In this document: one piece after another, positions 56,164 to 64,000 of the stretch
Layout: each line of letters opens with the position of its first letter
How positions within the stretch are numbered: position 1 is the stretch's first letter
Origin: an uncultured Lachnospiraceae bacterium
GTDB lineage: Bacteria; Bacillota; Clostridia; Lachnospirales; Lachnospiraceae
DNA length: 64,000 bases
NCBI GenBank assembly: GCA_947588995.1
Contig: CANPZI010000009.1
Coordinates: 1-64,000 of the forward strand
Direction of reading: 5' to 3'
Notes under the pieces: generated by a model
Told to the model about the DNA's origin: nothing
The model's input: the letters and a program-made list of their open reading frames with translations, nothing else
Database searches by the model: none
Program-made: the position numbers and the translations under genes

Positions 56164-58446
56164 ATGAATCTGTATACTTGCGTACTTTTGTTCTCGGTCA
56201 GTTTCCTTGTGCTGATACAGGGAATCCAGGTAAAATGGTTCAATAACAGGCACAGCAAGCATAACAGCGCTTATTTCGGCATGTGCCTGTCTACCTATGT
56301 GTGGGCGAGTTCGCTGGCCATCATGATGTTCTGCCCCAGACAGCACAGTTTTTTCTATGCGAATGTCAGCGTGCTGGGAGCGGTCAGCTTCGTCATGTTT
56401 GTGCTGGTGTTCATGCTGACGTTCTACGAGGAATCCCGCACTTATAAGCTGCTGCATGTTCTCTGCCCGATTCTGGGCGTGGCGATCTGGCTGCTTCGCC
56501 TGGCGGGGAACGGTTATATCATGGTCGAGACGGAATTCGGCCTGTTCTATCAGGATCGCGTCTGTGCGGCCAACTACCTGTTTTATATCTGCATCTTTGT
56601 CATGTGTTTCATCGGCATTATTCTGCTCGCTTATCACCGCAAAAAAACGCAGCTTAAGAGGGAACGGATCTGCCTGGATCTGTGGATCGTCCTGATCATC
56701 GTCTACAGCGTCGGCGTCAACGGCCTCAGTATGATCAATATGGGGCGGGGCATTGCGACGACACCCTACGAGGGGGCGGTCGGCTGTCTCGCGAACCTGA
56801 GTTTCTATTTTATTGCCAGCTATCTGGATATGCTGGAACTGCCGAAAGCGAAAGTGGATTCCTACATCACCACTTATCTGACTACGCCGGTTGTGTTTGT
56901 GGACTATACGGGGCGGATCATTTACTATAATGAGAGTTTCCGCAAATTCTTTCATCTGGAGGGGAAGGAGATTCTCGGCACAAGGCAGTTCTACAGCAAC
57001 ATCCTAACGGAGCGCACGGTGGATGAGGCTATCGATCTGGTGAACAGTGAGAAGATGTATGAGGGCGCTTTTCCGGCCAAGACACTGGACGGCTCTCGGG
57101 TGTTAGATATCCGCTATACGGTCATCCTGGATCACTTTGGCGAGACGCGCTGCGTCATGAACGTCATCAACGATGTGACGGAGGCGCAGAAACTTCTGGT
57201 GAGCCTGGAGGAGCAGACCGCGCTGGCGGAGGAGAACCGTCTGGAGGCGGAGCGGGCCAATCAGGCGAAAGGAGATTTCCTCGCCAATATGAGCCACGAG
57301 ATCAGGACGCCGATGAACGCCATTATCGGCATGAACGAGATGGTCATGCGCGAGGAAATCTCCCCTAAGGCGGCGCAGTACTCGCAGGATATCTATAACG
57401 CCGGGCAGACGCTTCTCGCGATCATCAACGATATTCTGGATTTTTCAAAGATTGAGTCGGGCAAGATGGAGATCGTGCCTGTGAGCTATGAACTGAGTTC
57501 GATGCTCAACGATGTGCTGAATATGGTCAACAAGAAAGTGCACGATAAAGGTCTGGAACTGGTGGCGGACATCTCCCCGGCTATCCCGCACCAGCTGTTC
57601 GGCGATGAAATCCGCATCCGCCAGATCGTCCTGAATCTGGTGAACAATGCGGTCAAGTATACGGACAAGGGCAAGGTCACGCTCCGGGTGGAACACCGTG
57701 AGCGCGAGGAGGGAATCGACCTGCTTGTCTCCGTCACGGATACCGGTATCGGCATCCGCGAGGAAGATATGGATAAGCTGTTCAACAGCTTCCAGCGCGT
57801 GGATATGTCGGTCAACCGCAAAGTCGAGGGCACGGGACTGGGGCTTTCCATCGCCAAGCAGCTCGTGGAGCAGATGAACGGCTCCATACAGGTGGACAGC
57901 ACCTATGGGCAGGGTTCCACGTTCAGCATATCTCTGCCGCAGCAGGTTGAGGATAGATCGCCAATCGGTGATTTCGCCGCGGCGGTGGCGAAGATGTACA
58001 AGGACAGAAAGGCGGAGGAGATCGTCTTTACGGCGCCGGATGCCAGAATTCTCGTGGTGGATGACAACAAGGTCAATCTCGTGGTGGCCAAGGGCCTGAT
58101 CAGGGAGACAAAGATACAGGTGGATTCCGTGCTGAGCGGCGCGGAGGCGCTGGAGAAGATCCGGACACAGAAGTACCACATCATTCTGCTCGACCACATG
58201 ATGCCGGTGATGGACGGCATGGAGACGTTAAAGCGAATGCGCGCACAGGAGGAAAATCAGAGCCGCGACGCGGCGGTGATCGCCCTCACGGCAAACGCTA
58301 TTTCCGGTTCGAGAGAGATGTATCTCGCCGCAGGCTTCGACGATTATCTCTCCAAGCCGATCAACGCGGCGCGATACAAGGAGATGATTTGCAGGTATCT
58401 GCCGCCGGAACTGATACACGTACAGGAAGAGGCGCGAGAAACGTAA
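56164..58446 (+). CDS. Membrane hybrid histidine kinase/response regulator with multi-TM N-terminus
   Basis: A 760-residue kinase. Seven predicted helices (about residues 3-220) are followed by a PAS domain (about 240-350), a short coiled coil, HisKA with H378 (LANMSHEIRTPMNAIIGM), an HATPase (DTGIGIREEDMD; GTGLGLSIAKQLVEQMNG) and one receiver with D677 (IILLDHMMPVMDG) and Lys in YLSKPINA. Its architecture and receiver closely match the kinase at 26842, so the two are paralogues. No HPt or DNA-binding partner is adjacent. It follows lgt after a 127-bp gap in which no gene is seen. Confidence 0.93.
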   Translation: MNLYTCVLLFSVSFLVLIQGIQVKWFNNRHSKHNSAYFGMCLSTYVWASSLAIMMFCPRQHSFFYANVSVLGAVSFVMFVLVFMLTFYEESRTYKLLHVLCPILGVAIWLLRLAGNGYIMVETEFGLFYQDRVCAANYLFYICIFVMCFIGIILLAYHRKKTQLKRERICLDLWIVLIIVYSVGVNGLSMINMGRGIATTPYEGAVGCLANLSFYFIASYLDMLELPKAKVDSYITTYLTTPVVFVDYTGRIIYYNESFRKFFHLEGKEILGTRQFYSNILTERTVDEAIDLVNSEKMYEGAFPAKTLDGSRVLDIRYTVILDHFGETRCVMNVINDVTEAQKLLVSLEEQTALAEENRLEAERANQAKGDFLANMSHEIRTPMNAIIGMNEMVMREEISPKAAQYSQDIYNAGQTLLAIINDILDFSKIESGKMEIVPVSYELSSMLNDVLNMVNKKVHDKGLELVADISPAIPHQLFGDEIRIRQIVLNLVNNAVKYTDKGKVTLRVEHREREEGIDLLVSVTDTGIGIREEDMDKLFNSFQRVDMSVNRKVEGTGLGLSIAKQLVEQMNGSIQVDSTYGQGSTFSISLPQQVEDRSPIGDFAAAVAKMYKDRKAEEIVFTAPDARILVVDDNKVNLVVAKGLIRETKIQVDSVLSGAEALEKIRTQKYHIILLDHMMPVMDGMETLKRMRAQEENQSRDAAVIALTANAISGSREMYLAAGFDDYLSKPINAARYKEMICRYLPPELIHVQEEARET

Positions 58447-58504
58447 CATTCCCGATACACCGGGACGGGACGGAACAGACAAAGAGAAGAAAAGAGAAAG
58501 GGCG

Positions 58505-58539
58505 GACGCTGTTATCGAGAGATAGCGGCGTTCTTTTTG
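58505..58539 (+). terminator. Terminator after the hybrid kinase
   Basis: GACGCTGTTATC (58505-58516) pairs, with G-T pairs, to GATAGCGGCGTT (58521-58532), loop GAGA, followed by a CTTTTTG run. Confidence 0.75.
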
Positions 58540-58561
58540 TACAAAAAAAATCCGATTTGGC

Positions 58562-58590
58562 TTGCAATATCCCCTGTTTTAGTATAAAAT
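58562..58590 (+). promoter_or_regulatory. Sigma-A promoter of the mraZ/dcw cluster
   Basis: TTGCAA (58562-58567), 17 bases, TAAAAT (58585-58590), directly upstream of the MraZ operator so that bound MraZ would cover the start region. Confidence 0.65.
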
Positions 58591-58600
58591 AGGTATCAGA

Positions 58601-58640
58601 GTGGTGGAAAGTGGTGATAAATGGTTCAAAGTGGTAAATT
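58601..58640 (+). promoter_or_regulatory. MraZ operator: four 10-bp phased repeats
   Basis: Four decamers stand head to tail: GTGGTGGAAA, GTGGTGATAA, ATGGTTCAAA and GTGGTAAATT (58601-58640). MraZ is known to bind direct repeats of a GTGG-type core with 10-bp period upstream of its own gene and repress the dcw cluster. The third repeat is degenerate (ATGG). Confidence 0.88.
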
Positions 58641-58743
58641 AAGAGCCGATGGCAAGGCACCGCTGACCGTGGCAGACCACTCGTGTGTCTGGGAAGTGTA
58701 CCAGGGACGCCGTGAGGCGGACCGGCATGCGGCAGGGTGATCG

Positions 58744-59178
58744 ATGATGTTTATGGGAGAGTACAACCACACGATCGACGCAAAAGGCAGGCTGATCATC
58801 CCTTCGAAATTCCGGGAAGCGTTGGGAGACACTTTCGTGGTGACCAAGGGATTGGACGGCTGCCTGTTCGTCTATGACAACGAAGAGTGGAATGTATTTG
58901 AAGAGAAACTGAAATCCCTGCCGATCACCAATAAGGATGCCAGAAAATTCGTGCGTTTCTTCCTGGCGGGTGCGGCGGAAGCGGAAGTCGACAGGCAGGG
59001 CAGAATTCTGGTGCCGGGCGTGCTGCGGGAGTTCGCCGATCTGCAGAAAGACGTGGTGTTGATCGGCGTCGCCAGCAGGATAGAGATCTGGAGCAGGGAA
59101 CGCTTCGACGGCATAGAGACTTACGAGGATATGGACGACATCGCGGCGCATATGGAAGAATTGGGGCTTGGCATATAG
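58744..59178 (+). CDS. mraZ: Transcriptional regulator MraZ
   Basis: A 144-residue protein with two AbrB-like/SpoVT DNA-binding repeats: '[20 protein letters not shown]' near the N-terminus and '[20 protein letters not shown]' near residue 80. The conserved DxKGR and DRQGR motifs bind the phased operator upstream. First gene of the division and cell wall cluster. Adjacent ATGs at 58744 and 58747 leave the exact start open by one residue. Confidence 0.97.
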   Translation: MMFMGEYNHTIDAKGRLIIPSKFREALGDTFVVTKGLDGCLFVYDNEEWNVFEEKLKSLPITNKDARKFVRFFLAGAAEAEVDRQGRILVPGVLREFADLQKDVVLIGVASRIEIWSRERFDGIETYEDMDDIAAHMEELGLGI

Positions 59179-59214
59179 CCGTGTACAGAAGCCGAAAAGG
59201 ATACGGAAACCGGC

Positions 59215-60153
59215 ATGGAATTTAAGCATATATCGGTTCTATTGGAAGAGGCAGTGGAAGCCCTGCGGATTAAACCGGAAGGAATTTACGTGGACGGCAC
59301 GCTGGGCGGCGGCGGACATGCCGCCAGGATCGCTTCTAAGCTGACGGGAGCGGGACGGCTGATCGGCATCGATCAGGACGGAGACGCCATAGAGGCGGCA
59401 GGTGAGAGACTCAAAGCATACGGAGAGCGGGTCACACTGATCCGCGACAATTACCGCAATGTCTCGCAGGTGCTGAAAAGTCTCGGCATAGAGCGGGTGG
59501 ACGGTATTCTGCTGGATCTGGGGGTGTCCTCCTATCAGCTGGACAATGCGGAGAGAGGTTTTTCCTATCAGTACGATACGCCTCTGGACATGCGGATGGA
59601 TGTGAGGCAGCCGCTCACGGCGGCGGATATCCTGAACGGCTACAGCGAAGCGGAGCTGTACCGCGTCATCAGGGATTACGGGGAAGAACAGTTCGCCAAA
59701 AATATCGCCAGACATATCGTGCGGGCAAGGGCGGACAAGCCCATAGAGACGACAGGCGAACTGAATGAGGTGATAAAGGCGGCAATTCCCGCAAAGATGC
59801 GGGCGGCGGGAGGACATCCCTCCAAGCGGACGTTTCAGGCCGTCAGGATAGAGTGCAACAGGGAACTTGAAGTGCTTCGGGAATCGCTCGACGGATTCAT
59901 CGACATGCTGCATCCGGGCGGAAGACTCTGCGTGATCACATTTCATTCGCTGGAAGACCGGATCGTCAAGACGGCTTTCCGCAGGAACGAAAATCCCTGT
60001 ACCTGTCCGCCGGACTTTCCGGTGTGCGTGTGCGGACAAGTCTCCAGAGGCCGGGTCGTTACGAAGAAGCCGATTCTGCCGACAGAAGAGGAGATTGCGG
60101 CAAACAGGAGAGCGAAGAGCGCGAAATTGAGAGTGTTTGAGAGGGGAATGTAG
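59215..60153 (+). CDS. rsmH: 16S rRNA (cytosine-1402-N4)-methyltransferase
   Basis: A 312-residue SAM-dependent enzyme (formerly MraW). Motifs: '[19 protein letters not shown]', [15 protein letters not shown] (SAM loop), [35 protein letters not shown], and the C-terminal '[14 protein letters not shown]'. It has its usual place after mraZ. Confidence 0.97.
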   Translation: MEFKHISVLLEEAVEALRIKPEGIYVDGTLGGGGHAARIASKLTGAGRLIGIDQDGDAIEAAGERLKAYGERVTLIRDNYRNVSQVLKSLGIERVDGILLDLGVSSYQLDNAERGFSYQYDTPLDMRMDVRQPLTAADILNGYSEAELYRVIRDYGEEQFAKNIARHIVRARADKPIETTGELNEVIKAAIPAKMRAAGGHPSKRTFQAVRIECNRELEVLRESLDGFIDMLHPGGRLCVITFHSLEDRIVKTAFRRNENPCTCPPDFPVCVCGQVSRGRVVTKKPILPTEEEIAANRRAKSAKLRVFERGM

Positions 60154-60159
60154 AAAACT

Positions 60160-60645
60160 ATGGCAGCAGCACAGGGGAGAGCGGGAAAGAGAAGAGCGGC
60201 GGATGGCCGGGGACAGATCTATGTGTACGGCAATGCCGTCAGAAAATACGACGAAGTGCCGCGGATTACAGAGAGGCCGGCGCGCAGGATCAGCAATACG
60301 GCGCGCAGGAACAGGGAGAAAGCGAAGCACATGAGTGCGGGATATGTTCTGTTTCTGTCCCTGGCGCTCGCGGTGACGGGATTCATCCTGACGGGGTATG
60401 TCGGCCTGCAATCCGATATTACGAATAGTGTGCAGCACATTTCCGTCCTGGAGAAGCAGCTGAATGATTTAAAACTTGCAAATGATGAGGAATATAGTAG
60501 AATAACAAGTAGTGTAAACTTGGAAGAGATTAAGAGAGTCGCGATTCAGGAACTCGGTATGCAGTACGCGGGGGAGGGTCAGGTCGTCTCTTTCACCAGC
60601 GAGAGCAACGACTATGTAAAGCAGATGGCTGACATTCCGCAGTAG
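60160..60645 (+). CDS. ftsL: FtsL-like cell division protein
   Basis: A 161-residue bitopic protein. A basic cytoplasmic N-terminus (1-~63) precedes one helix (about 64-88, 'YVLFLSLALAVTGFILTGYV') and a short extracellular coiled coil with a leucine/valine heptad ('SVQHISVLEKQLNDLKLAN'). Sequence identity in this family is very low; the call rests on size, topology and position between rsmH and the PBP gene. Firmicute FtsL is an unstable divisome component that partners DivIC. The N-terminal extension is longer than in Bacillus. Confidence 0.8.
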   Translation: MAAAQGRAGKRRAADGRGQIYVYGNAVRKYDEVPRITERPARRISNTARRNREKAKHMSAGYVLFLSLALAVTGFILTGYVGLQSDITNSVQHISVLEKQLNDLKLANDEEYSRITSSVNLEEIKRVAIQELGMQYAGEGQVVSFTSESNDYVKQMADIPQ

Positions 60646-60677
60646 AGGGAGAGAAAGCGGCGCGGACGGGTGAAGCG

Positions 60678-63002
60678 TTGAGCGGTCGGACGGGAATCAG
60701 AAATTCGGTGATGAGATTTACGGTCAGGATGCAGAAGAAGCTGTTGATTTTGTTCCTCATAATGATGGCAGCTTTTGCGGGACTCAGTGCCCGTCTGTAC
60801 CTGATCACGAGGGATAACGGAGAAGAGTACAAAAAACAGGTATTGTCGCAGCAGGAGTATGACTCTGTGACAATACCTTTTAAGCGTGGGGAGATCGTCG
60901 ACGCCAACGGGACCATTCTGGCGGTCAGCAACAAGGTCTACAATGTCATACTGGACACGAAGCTCTTAACGAGGAATGAGGAGAGCGTGGAGCCTACGCT
61001 GAACGCGCTCAGGCAGTGCTTTAATATTGATACGGGCGATGTGAGGAGCTATATCGCGGCGCATCCCGAATCCGCCTACTATGTGATGGCGAAGCGCCAG
61101 GAGTATGAGAAAGTCAGCGCTTTTCAGGAGATGGATACCGACCCGGAGACGGGAAAGTCGATCAGCGGCGGCGGTGTGTGGTTTGAGAGCGAGTACAAGC
61201 GGGAGTACCCCAACAATACGCTGGCCTGCGATGTGATCGGTTTCACGACCAACGACAATCAGGGCACCTACGGGCTGGAGGAGTTCTACAACGATACGCT
61301 CAGCGGTATCAACGGCAGAGAGTACGGTTACTTAAACGACGATTCCAACCTGGAGCGGACGACCATAGCGGCGCAGGACGGCTGCAATCTGCAGCTTAGT
61401 ATCGATGCCAATATCCAGAGTATCGTGGAGAAATATCTGCAGGAATTCAACGAGGAGTATAAGGATAACGTCAGGCCGGGCAACGGCGCGGAGAATGTGG
61501 GCTGTATCATAATGGAAGTGGATACCGGCAGGATTCTGGCGATGGCAAGCTATCCGAATTTCGATCTGAATGATCCGCGCAATACCGAGTATCTGCTCGG
61601 CATGCCGCTCGTGGACGACAAGGGAAGCCGGACGGGAGAGAGCGTGACGAAAGAACTGCTGGACGATATGGACGATGCGGCCATGTATCAGCAGCTCAAC
61701 GCACTCTGGAAGAATTACTGTATCGTGGAGCCCTACGAGCCGGGATCCGTGGCGAAGCCCTTTACGGTGGCCGCGGCTATCGACAGCGGTTCGATCAACG
61801 GAGACGAATCGTTCTACTGCGACGGCGGCCTGGTGGTAGTGGAGGGCGAGAAGCCGATCAAGTGCCATCAGACCTACGGCGACGGGATGCTGACCGTGCA
61901 GCAGGGCATCGAGCGTTCCTGCAACGTCGTGCTGATGAATGTCGCTTTCAAGCTCGGCAAAAACAATATGGTGGATTATCAGCATTTGTTCAATTTCGGC
62001 CTGAAGACGAATATCGATCTGGCGGGCGAGGCGCGGACAGCCACCATGGTCTACAACAAGGACACCATGCGGATCACGGAACTGGCGACCAACTCTTTCG
62101 GACAGGGTTTTAACGCGACGATGATCCAGATGATCACGGGTTTCTGCTCACTGGTCAACGGCGGTTACTATTATGAACCGCACATCGTCGATAAGATCAC
62201 GACGGCGGACGGCGCGACGCTGGAGAACATTCAGCCGAGAATCTTAAAACAGACGATATCCCACTCTACCAGCGACACGATCATAGAGTTCTGCAATACG
62301 GTCGTGACCGGCGAGAACGGAACCGGTAAGACGGCGCGGCCGGCGGGCTATATGATCGGCGGCAAGACGGGAACGGCGGAGACGCTGCCCCGCGGCAATA
62401 ATGAGTATGTGGTATCTTTCATGGGTTACGCGCCGGCGGACGACCCGCAGATCGTCATCTATGTGGTGGTGGACAGACCCAACGTGTGGCCGCAGGATGA
62501 CGCGAAGCATGCCACCAGGATCGTCAAAAAAGTGCTCACCGAGGTATTGCCGTATCTGAATATTTTCATGACGGAAGAACTCAGCGAGGATGAGAAAGAA
62601 GAGCTGGAGGCACTGCAGATTCAGCTGAAAATGCCGGAAAGAACAAATGAAGAACAGGCGCTGGATGAGGAGGGCAATCCGATCGATCCCGACGCCGTGG
62701 AAGCAAACGGCGGAGACGGCGAAGAAGAAAACGCGGAGGAAGAAGAGGGAGAGAGCGAGGAAGAGCGGGAACAGCGCGAGATCTGGAAGACATTCCCGAC
62801 AGATCCCGAAACCGGTTATCTGAAAGATCCGGACACCGGTTATCTGTACGATCCCGAGACGGGGACGCAGGTGTACGGCGGCAGTATGATGGAAGAAGAG
62901 GAAGAGGAACAGGAAGGGGACGAAGAAAACGGCTCCGCGGATGGTGGAGACGGCGGGGAAGAGAAAGACAGCGAAAAAGACGCCGACGGCCGGACGGAAT
63001 AA
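60678..63002 (+). CDS. Class B penicillin-binding protein (FtsI/PBP2-like) with acidic C-terminal tail
   Basis: A 774-residue septal transpeptidase. An N-terminal helix (about 22-42) and dimerisation domain precede the catalytic domain with S357-V-A-K360 in YEPGSVAKPF, S414-C-N416, and K563-T-G in GGKTGTAET. After about residue 640 there is a highly acidic tail containing three near-repeats 'DPETGYL/DPDTGYL/DPETGTQ' and Glu runs, unusual for this family. It starts with a TTG at 60678 (GGGTG upstream); ATG 60711 is an alternative. It is followed by a second PBP gene. Confidence 0.93.
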   Translation: MSGRTGIRNSVMRFTVRMQKKLLILFLIMMAAFAGLSARLYLITRDNGEEYKKQVLSQQEYDSVTIPFKRGEIVDANGTILAVSNKVYNVILDTKLLTRNEESVEPTLNALRQCFNIDTGDVRSYIAAHPESAYYVMAKRQEYEKVSAFQEMDTDPETGKSISGGGVWFESEYKREYPNNTLACDVIGFTTNDNQGTYGLEEFYNDTLSGINGREYGYLNDDSNLERTTIAAQDGCNLQLSIDANIQSIVEKYLQEFNEEYKDNVRPGNGAENVGCIIMEVDTGRILAMASYPNFDLNDPRNTEYLLGMPLVDDKGSRTGESVTKELLDDMDDAAMYQQLNALWKNYCIVEPYEPGSVAKPFTVAAAIDSGSINGDESFYCDGGLVVVEGEKPIKCHQTYGDGMLTVQQGIERSCNVVLMNVAFKLGKNNMVDYQHLFNFGLKTNIDLAGEARTATMVYNKDTMRITELATNSFGQGFNATMIQMITGFCSLVNGGYYYEPHIVDKITTADGATLENIQPRILKQTISHSTSDTIIEFCNTVVTGENGTGKTARPAGYMIGGKTGTAETLPRGNNEYVVSFMGYAPADDPQIVIYVVVDRPNVWPQDDAKHATRIVKKVLTEVLPYLNIFMTEELSEDEKEELEALQIQLKMPERTNEEQALDEEGNPIDPDAVEANGGDGEEENAEEEEGESEEEREQREIWKTFPTDPETGYLKDPDTGYLYDPETGTQVYGGSMMEEEEEEQEGDEENGSADGGDGGEEKDSEKDADGRTE

Positions 63003-63019
63003 GGGCAAATGAAGCATAA

Positions 63020-63070
63020 CCTCATCAAAAGGGTAATAGATTATATCAATCCCTTTTGATGAGGTTTTTT
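63020..63070 (+). terminator. Strong hairpin with T-run between the two PBP genes, overlapping the next ribosome site
   Basis: CCTCATCAAAAGGG (63020-63033) pairs perfectly over 14 bp with CCCTTTTGATGAGG (63051-63064), followed by six T. It is a textbook intrinsic terminator, yet the GAGG at its 3' foot is the only ribosome-site-like sequence for the next gene, whose start codon is 6-9 bases later. Confidence 0.88.
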
Positions 63071-63073
63071 GTG

Positions 63074-64000
63074 ATGGAGGAGATACCGCAGTACAAGACC
63101 TGCCACAGAAACAAGACGGTGACGGTCATGTTTCTTATTCTGCTTGTGTTCGCCGTGCTGATGGGAAGACTGGTCTATCTGATGGTTTTTCGGTCGGCAT
63201 ATTACACGATGAAAGCAAAAGAGCTGCATGAGCGGGAGCGGAGTATCAAGGCGGCCAGAGGACGTATCATAGATGCCAATGGAAAGATACTGGCCGACAA
63301 CAGGACGGTGTGCACGATCTCGGTGATTCACAGCCAGATCACAGACGCGGAGAAAGTGATCCGTGTGCTGTGCCGGGAACTGGGCCTGTCGGAAGAGTAT
63401 GTCAGAAAGCGGGTGGAGAAGTATTCGTCCATCGAAAAGATCAAAAGCAATGTGGACAAAAGCGTCGGTGATGCCGTCAGGGCATATGATCTGGCCGGTG
63501 TGAAAGTGGACGAGGACTATAAGCGCTACTACCCGTACGACTCGCTGGGGTCCAAGGTGCTGGGATTTACCGGCGGCGACAATCAGGGCATTATCGGGCT
63601 GGAAGTGATCTATGAGGACTATCTGAAAGGGGAAGCGGGAACTATCCTGACGGTCACGGACGCCAAGGGTGTGGAGGTGGAAGAGGCCGGGGAAGAGCGG
63701 ATCGAGCCGGTCGCGGGCAAGGACCTGTATATCAGTATGGATATGAATATCCAGAGTTACGCGACGCAGCTGGCCCTGCAGACCATGGAGACGAAAGAGG
63801 CGGACAGCGTCTCCATCCTCGTGATGAATCCGCAGAACGGCGAGATTCTGGCGATGGTGAATGTGCCGGAATTTCCTCTGAACGATCCCTACACGCTGCC
63901 GGATGGTGTGGACGGCGCCGGCCTGAGTGAAGAGCGCAGACAGGAACTCTTAAACGCTATGTGGCGAAACGGCTGTATCAACGATACTTATGAGCCGGGC
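63074..64000 (+). CDS. Second class B penicillin-binding protein, 5' part (runs off the window)
   Basis: The frame is open from GTG 63071/ATG 63074 to the last base, giving 309 residues. An N-terminal helix (about 16-37, 'VMFLILLVFAVLMGRLVYLM') precedes the PBP dimerisation domain: AARGRIIDANGKILADNRT, YKRYYPYDSLGSKVLGFTGG, and 'SILVMNPQNGEILAMVNVP'. The last residues are YEPG, exactly where the SxxK active site would follow (compare YEPGSVAKPF in the previous gene). Likely a SpoVD or FtsI-type transpeptidase; which one cannot be decided here. Confidence 0.92.
   Translation, partial: MEEIPQYKTCHRNKTVTVMFLILLVFAVLMGRLVYLMVFRSAYYTMKAKELHERERSIKAARGRIIDANGKILADNRTVCTISVIHSQITDAEKVIRVLCRELGLSEEYVRKRVEKYSSIEKIKSNVDKSVGDAVRAYDLAGVKVDEDYKRYYPYDSLGSKVLGFTGGDNQGIIGLEVIYEDYLKGEAGTILTVTDAKGVEVEEAGEERIEPVAGKDLYISMDMNIQSYATQLALQTMETKEADSVSILVMNPQNGEILAMVNVPEFPLNDPYTLPDGVDGAGLSEERRQELLNAMWRNGCINDTYEPG

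Noticed and set aside
58640-58743. Small peptide gene between the MraZ operator and mraZ
   Set aside because: Short frames only, no convincing ribosome site; best read as the mraZ leader.

Overview
The window reads as a chromosomal segment of an anaerobic Firmicute, most likely a Clostridia/Lachnospiraceae member. Reasons: GC-rich, densely packed coding; strong AGGAGG-type ribosome binding sites; the SCIFF peptide/maturase pair next to a SecDF fusion; the mraZ-rsmH-ftsL-PBP cell-division cluster; a Stp/Stk (PP2C/PASTA kinase) pair after rsmB-rlmN; a MurE ligase with the DNPR motif expected for meso-diaminopimelate; and a HemZ coproporphyrinogen dehydrogenase. No rRNA, tRNA, CRISPR, insertion sequence or prophage was seen. 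The taxonomic call is inference from gene content.

Layout. 1-3465: an ABC export system (ATPase tail, a CARDB/S-layer-like surface protein, a MacB-type permease). 3490-6637: enolase with an unusual internal insertion, then hemZ. 6664-9591: a very AT-rich gene for a large GT-C-like membrane protein, a clear compositional outlier. 9694-19525: a ProX-like deacylase, then a peptide export and maturation island: an ECF-like sigma factor, the NHLM-type HlyD/ABC transport trio (one ABC protein with a C39 peptidase), two Nif11-leader double-glycine precursor peptides on the minus strand, and a divergent radical SAM/SPASM protein. 19669-29067: kduD-like dehydrogenase, hisS, aspS, an EamA transporter, an acyltransferase, an SseB-domain protein and a hybrid histidine kinase. 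29115-37849: CorC/HlyC-family membrane protein, TIGR04086 protein, scfA-scfB-secDF, recJ and a PfkB sugar kinase. 38110-50383: a long housekeeping run murE-priA-def-fmt-yugP-rsmB-rlmN, then stp-stk-rsgA. 50460-58446: a large double-SBP hybrid kinase (minus strand), ychF, lgt and another hybrid kinase. 58744-64000: the start of the dcw cluster with two PBP genes, the second cut by the window end.

The most interesting unit is the 10.3-19.5 kb island. Two precursors share a related Nif11-type leader ending in Gly-Gly but have different Cys-free, amphipathic cores. The precursor genes and the radical SAM gene are read from back-to-back promoters that carry the same element, TGTAAC-N16-TTGTATA, unlike the sigma-A-type promoters elsewhere in the window. 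An ECF-like sigma factor gene leads the export operon of the same island and is the obvious candidate reader. Together this suggests a self-contained, sigma-controlled, Cys-free RiPP or two-peptide bacteriocin system whose product chemistry cannot be assigned from known motifs.

Regulatory signals seen directly include several well-formed sigma-A promoters, a four-repeat 10-bp MraZ operator, bidirectional terminators in convergent gaps, and two hairpins (before eno and before the second PBP gene) whose 3' arms contain the downstream Shine-Dalgarno sequence.
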